Assembly: GCA_947579665.1 (NCBI GenBank)
Contig: OX388350.1
Coordinates: forward strand, 992,001 to 1,056,000
Length of the DNA: 64,000 bases
Reading direction: 5' to 3'
DNA from: Sympetrum striolatum
Taxonomy: Eukaryota; Arthropoda; Insecta; Odonata; Libellulidae
This document shows positions 61,101 through 64,000 of the stretch, one piece after another (positions within the stretch are counted from its first letter, which is position 1; every line of letters begins with the position of its first letter). A program made the position numbers and the translations under genes. The notes beneath the pieces are model-generated. The model did not search any database and was not told the DNA's origin. It worked only from the letters and a program-made list of their open reading frames with translations.

Positions 61101-62157
61101 TTCAGATTCCCAGAATACACAGTTCCTAAAAATTTATCTCATTTGTCCATGAAAACATCCTGCTTCGATTTGTAATAGCTAAAATATATTCCGGCGTAAA
61201 TGTTGAATAATAAATTTAAGAACACGACAAGCTTTATTTCTCAACTGACGTTGAACTAATTTCCAATGGTTCTTCTTTGATGGGCAAATGAAAACGGGCG
61301 ACTTCTGGGACAGGAATCTGAATTTAAAATAGTTCACCATTTAATGCAGCAGGAGGGAGCTATTTCCAGAGGACGCATATATCATCATAATGTGGGTCAC
61401 ACAATGGAGATTAACAACAGCGAACTTCCGAAATGCTTCACCAAACTTGTTTATTGACTGAGGACTTATCGAAAGATCGTTAGGTAAGACAACACTGCTT
61501 TAGAGAAGATGGGCTACCGATGGCTGGATTACCGACGTATTAAGTTATGGTTTTCGTGTAAACATTGGAAATACGCGCAAAAAGTAAGAAATCTGTAATC
61601 GGCTTCATTTTCAGCTCTGCTGCGGATAATGGTGTAAAATAATAGAGGAAGCCTTAGAAGAGGTCCCAACACTTAGCAGTCACACCTTAACACCTCCCTT
61701 CTTCCGTCTGCCGCACACGGATAAAAAGAAACCTCTTAAGTTGTCACACCCTCGGGGGAACCCCAGAAACCGACAAAAAGTCTTCTCCTAAACTGTCCCA
61801 CAGTGCACCAGGGTGTACAAACAAATGGGGCCCATCTGAAATAGGCAATTCATCACAATCGGACTCACTCTCCGCGTTGGTCTGTTTCTTAATCATTACA
61901 AAATCTTTGCTAAGTAATAATAATAATTAAAACAATAAATCGTCTTTATTTGGTTGATATTGAGACTAAAAAGTCTCTCCTTCCATCTAATCCATCGTCG
62001 TTAAATCACCCTAAATCAGTTACGTTCAACACTAAATGGCAGATTGGGATTCTCTAACGTTTGGCATGAATTGCACGTAAGAAATGACATTTAGTGAGAG
62101 GAGTCTCTCGTGGTTTTTCTCGGATGAAACGAACGGTAGAAATGAGTTTTCTCCCTG

Positions 62158-62202
62158 TAACGCAGCACCGGCCGTAAGGATCGCTAGGGAGGTGCTGCGT
62201 TA
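62158..62202. repeat. Perfect 12-bp hairpin, probable repeat-family end
   Basis: TAACGCAGCACC (62158..62169) and GGTGCTGCGTTA (62191..62202) are perfectly complementary around a 21-base loop that contains GGCCGTAAGGATCGCTAGGG. It is followed by TTTTGGCC and AT-rich simple sequence. The GC-rich arm in an AT-rich setting suggests the structured end of a mobile element rather than chance. Confidence 0.55.
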
Positions 62203-62244
62203 ATTTTGGCCAGGAGTGTACATATTTACAATATATTTACAATT

Positions 62245-62269
62245 TATATATATATATATATATATATAT
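62245..62269. repeat. TA dinucleotide repeat
   Basis: Twenty-five bases of uninterrupted alternating TA, flanked on both sides by TTTACAAT-type repeats, just downstream of the hairpin at 62158. Confidence 0.95.
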
Positions 62270-62667
62270 TTACAATAAAATCATACTATAGTATTGTAGA
62301 TTTAGAAGGGAATTCACAAGCATTAATCTGCTTGGAACCGCATGTCCTCTTATAAGGTATTTCCAGACGTCAGATAATGGATTCAAAAGGTTTTTATGCG
62401 TCTGATATTTCTTGAAATATCGTTGTTGTAGTTTTCTATTTTTACGTATCTATCAAAATTGCTCTATTTCTCTTTATATTTGTTTATTTCCGTATTCCAA
62501 GAAGTCAGCTTAAATGTGCACTTGGCTGCATAGATACTGAATAGAAGGAAAATCATTTCTCCTGTATTTATAACCCCTCTGATACAGATTTATAAGAATG
62601 TATATATAATGGGAAAACTGCGGTATCAATCGTCATGAAGCTTAAATATCAATAAGAAGAACTAAAT

Positions 62668-62787
62668 ATGGACGAGAGCGACAACAAAATGGCGCCTGAG
62701 ATCAATTATCGCGAAGACCGACTGTTTGGCGGCCATTTTATGTTGCCTTTTGCTGTCAAAGACGCTGTTTCCCATTTCAGCGTTTGA
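62668..62787 (+). CDS. Possible small open frame (39 aa) in a CpG-richer island
   Basis: ATG at 62668 has a strong context (A at -3, G at +4) and opens 39 codons to TGA at 62785..62787. The peptide starts MDESDNKMAPEIN and resembles no family I know. The surrounding 62.65 to 62.92 kb is richer in CpG than the neighbourhood and contains AAAATGGCGCC and GGCGGCCATTTTA, opposed sites of the kind bound by YY1/Pleiohomeotic (CCAT core). It could equally be a promoter or untranslated first exon of a neighbouring gene. Coding status is unproven. Confidence 0.2.
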   Translation: MDESDNKMAPEINYREDRLFGGHFMLPFAVKDAVSHFSV

Positions 62788-64000
62788 TGTTGAGCGGAAA
62801 TGCGTCCGTGCAGCGCAAAGCGAGCACTGAGTCACGTTTCAGCGAAATTCACGTCCGTTTCCGTAAACTCTGTGATGTTGTCGCTCAGAGGAAGAATCCA
62901 AACATTTCTTTGAAGACCTTACTACTATCGCGAAAGAACATAAATTCAATTTTTGAGTTTTATTTAGTGCGTATAAAGATCCGGAGTGGTTTAAATGTAA
63001 AACTTAATTGTATAATTTAGGACTTGAGGTTCGATCTTTTCTCAAAAATAAATTAGTAATGTCGACCGCACGAGGTCGAAATAAGTATCGCAAAATAAAG
63101 AAACCAGCGTTGACTCCTGAATCACGCAAAATTTGATAAAATAAATCGAAATTCCGTCAAAATTTGTTAGTTCCAAAGGCCAGTGCGACCATTGCTGGTG
63201 TTTAGGTCGAGTTTATTTTTTAGTTAAGTTAGTTTTTTATAACTTAGTTCTTTGATGAAGAGAGAGACCTCTGACCACGACGTCGCTCATTCAAAAAGAG
63301 ATGAGTTTGAATATTCATAAGCGCTTTACTCGTAGATATTGCAGCTTTTGAAGTGATAAAATTTTCATCATCAGTTTGGAGCAAACATTCATTGAAATCT
63401 AAAATAAATCTACTAAGGCTAACCTACGCATAACCTCAACTTCTGATTGTATGCATATACCATCACTCGTGGTGAACTCCGAATAACCTCGTTTCTCATT
63501 AATACACCGATTGAATTCTGAGTTTCATCTTTTAATTAATGGAAACAGAGAGCAGCACTAAGTTTTTATTCTCTTTGATTTTCTGTAGAGATAACAAATC
63601 TATCTTTTCGAAGGACTTCTCACATAATTCCTTCTTTTCTTTAAGAGTTTCTGGAATTTCGATTGTAGAGTAAGAATAGATGAATCAAAAGGTAAATCTT
63701 TTCTCTTCCCCGTGCATTTTATTGTATTTCCTAGTGCTGACTATTTCAGTCGGAACCGATCCGCATAAAACTTTTATAGGCAAAATTAAATGTTTAAAGG
63801 ATATCCAATATGTGTTGACAACTAATAAGCTACTAAACAATCTGCAATCGCTGCAACGTTTTAATAAACTTTTCGTTGATCGATCGATTATATTTTCGTC
63901 TGCACTTAACTTTACATCTCCCACATACGGTCAAAATGTTTTCCTAGTCTTAGTATATGCAAAATGATTATATTTAAATCGACAAAGAGCTCTTTTCATT

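Larger units (their letters stand above)
58111..64000. other. Upstream flank of fz2, mostly AT-rich
   Basis: No gene is firmly supported. Noted items are a hairpin plus TA microsatellite (62158..62269), a CpG-richer island with a small open frame (62668..62900), and a repeat-like block at 61720..62010 whose AGTCTCT..TT.CAT.TAA.CCAT.GTC segment also occurs near 55450. An ATG frame of 95 codons at 63680 opens with a hydrophobic stretch but matches no family. Confidence 0.4.

Noticed and set aside
61700..61900. Possible coding stretch on the - strand (acidic, ..ESESDCDELPISD..)
   Set aside because: It looks protein-like for about 50 residues but ends in a stop, has no recognised family and is probably a repeat remnant; not strong enough for a feature.
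63680..63967. 95-codon frame with a hydrophobic N-terminus resembling a signal peptide
   Set aside because: AT-rich DNA often gives hydrophobic Leu/Phe/Ile stretches; there is no motif and no splice partner, and the other strand is open as well.

Overview
This window looks like insect (at least arthropod) nuclear DNA. It is AT-rich, its introns run to kilobases with GT-AG borders, and it carries two developmental genes of insect type in a landscape of decayed non-LTR retrotransposons, tRNA-derived SINEs and hAT, pogo and other terminal-inverted-repeat remnants. The species cannot be fixed from sequence alone. Large introns and many old LINE pieces suggest a big, repeat-rich genome.

Left part (1 to about 12 kb, + strand): the 3' half of a pipsqueak-type gene. 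Three exons (4181..4256, 6574..6977, 11236..11739) join in frame. They encode a short conserved-looking peptide, a poly-Gly linker, four tandem Psq helix-turn-helix motifs and the stop codon. The BTB domain and promoter expected in this family would lie upstream of the window.

Right part (39.3 to 57.4 kb, - strand): a complete Frizzled receptor of the Drosophila Fz2 (vertebrate FZD5/8) group, in two coding exons (57386..56059 and 40431..39327). The intron of 15.6 kb falls inside a Trp codon of TM3. The predicted protein is 810 aa: signal peptide, ten-cysteine CRD, seven TM segments, KTLDSW Dishevelled motif and a class I PDZ-like C-terminus. It has unusual Gly/Ser, Gln/Pro and Gly/His-rich inserts. 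A CpG-rich block at 57.4 to 58.1 kb is its likely promoter and 5' UTR. The two genes are convergent, about 27.6 kb apart, and there is no sign that they act together beyond both being developmental regulators.

The remainder is intron and intergenic DNA with many repeats. These include seven copies of a LINE tail that can fold into a GAAA-capped hairpin; four degenerate reverse-transcriptase stretches; hAT-like MITEs with perfect 8-bp target duplications (one nested in a LINE tail); a pogo-like element with its own psq-type helix-turn-helix inside the fz2 intron; a 317-bp tandem duplication beside a CA microsatellite; a palindromic pair of SINE heads; and repeat ends resembling hammerhead ribozyme cores. 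I found no CRISPR array, rRNA, intact tRNA gene or viral element.
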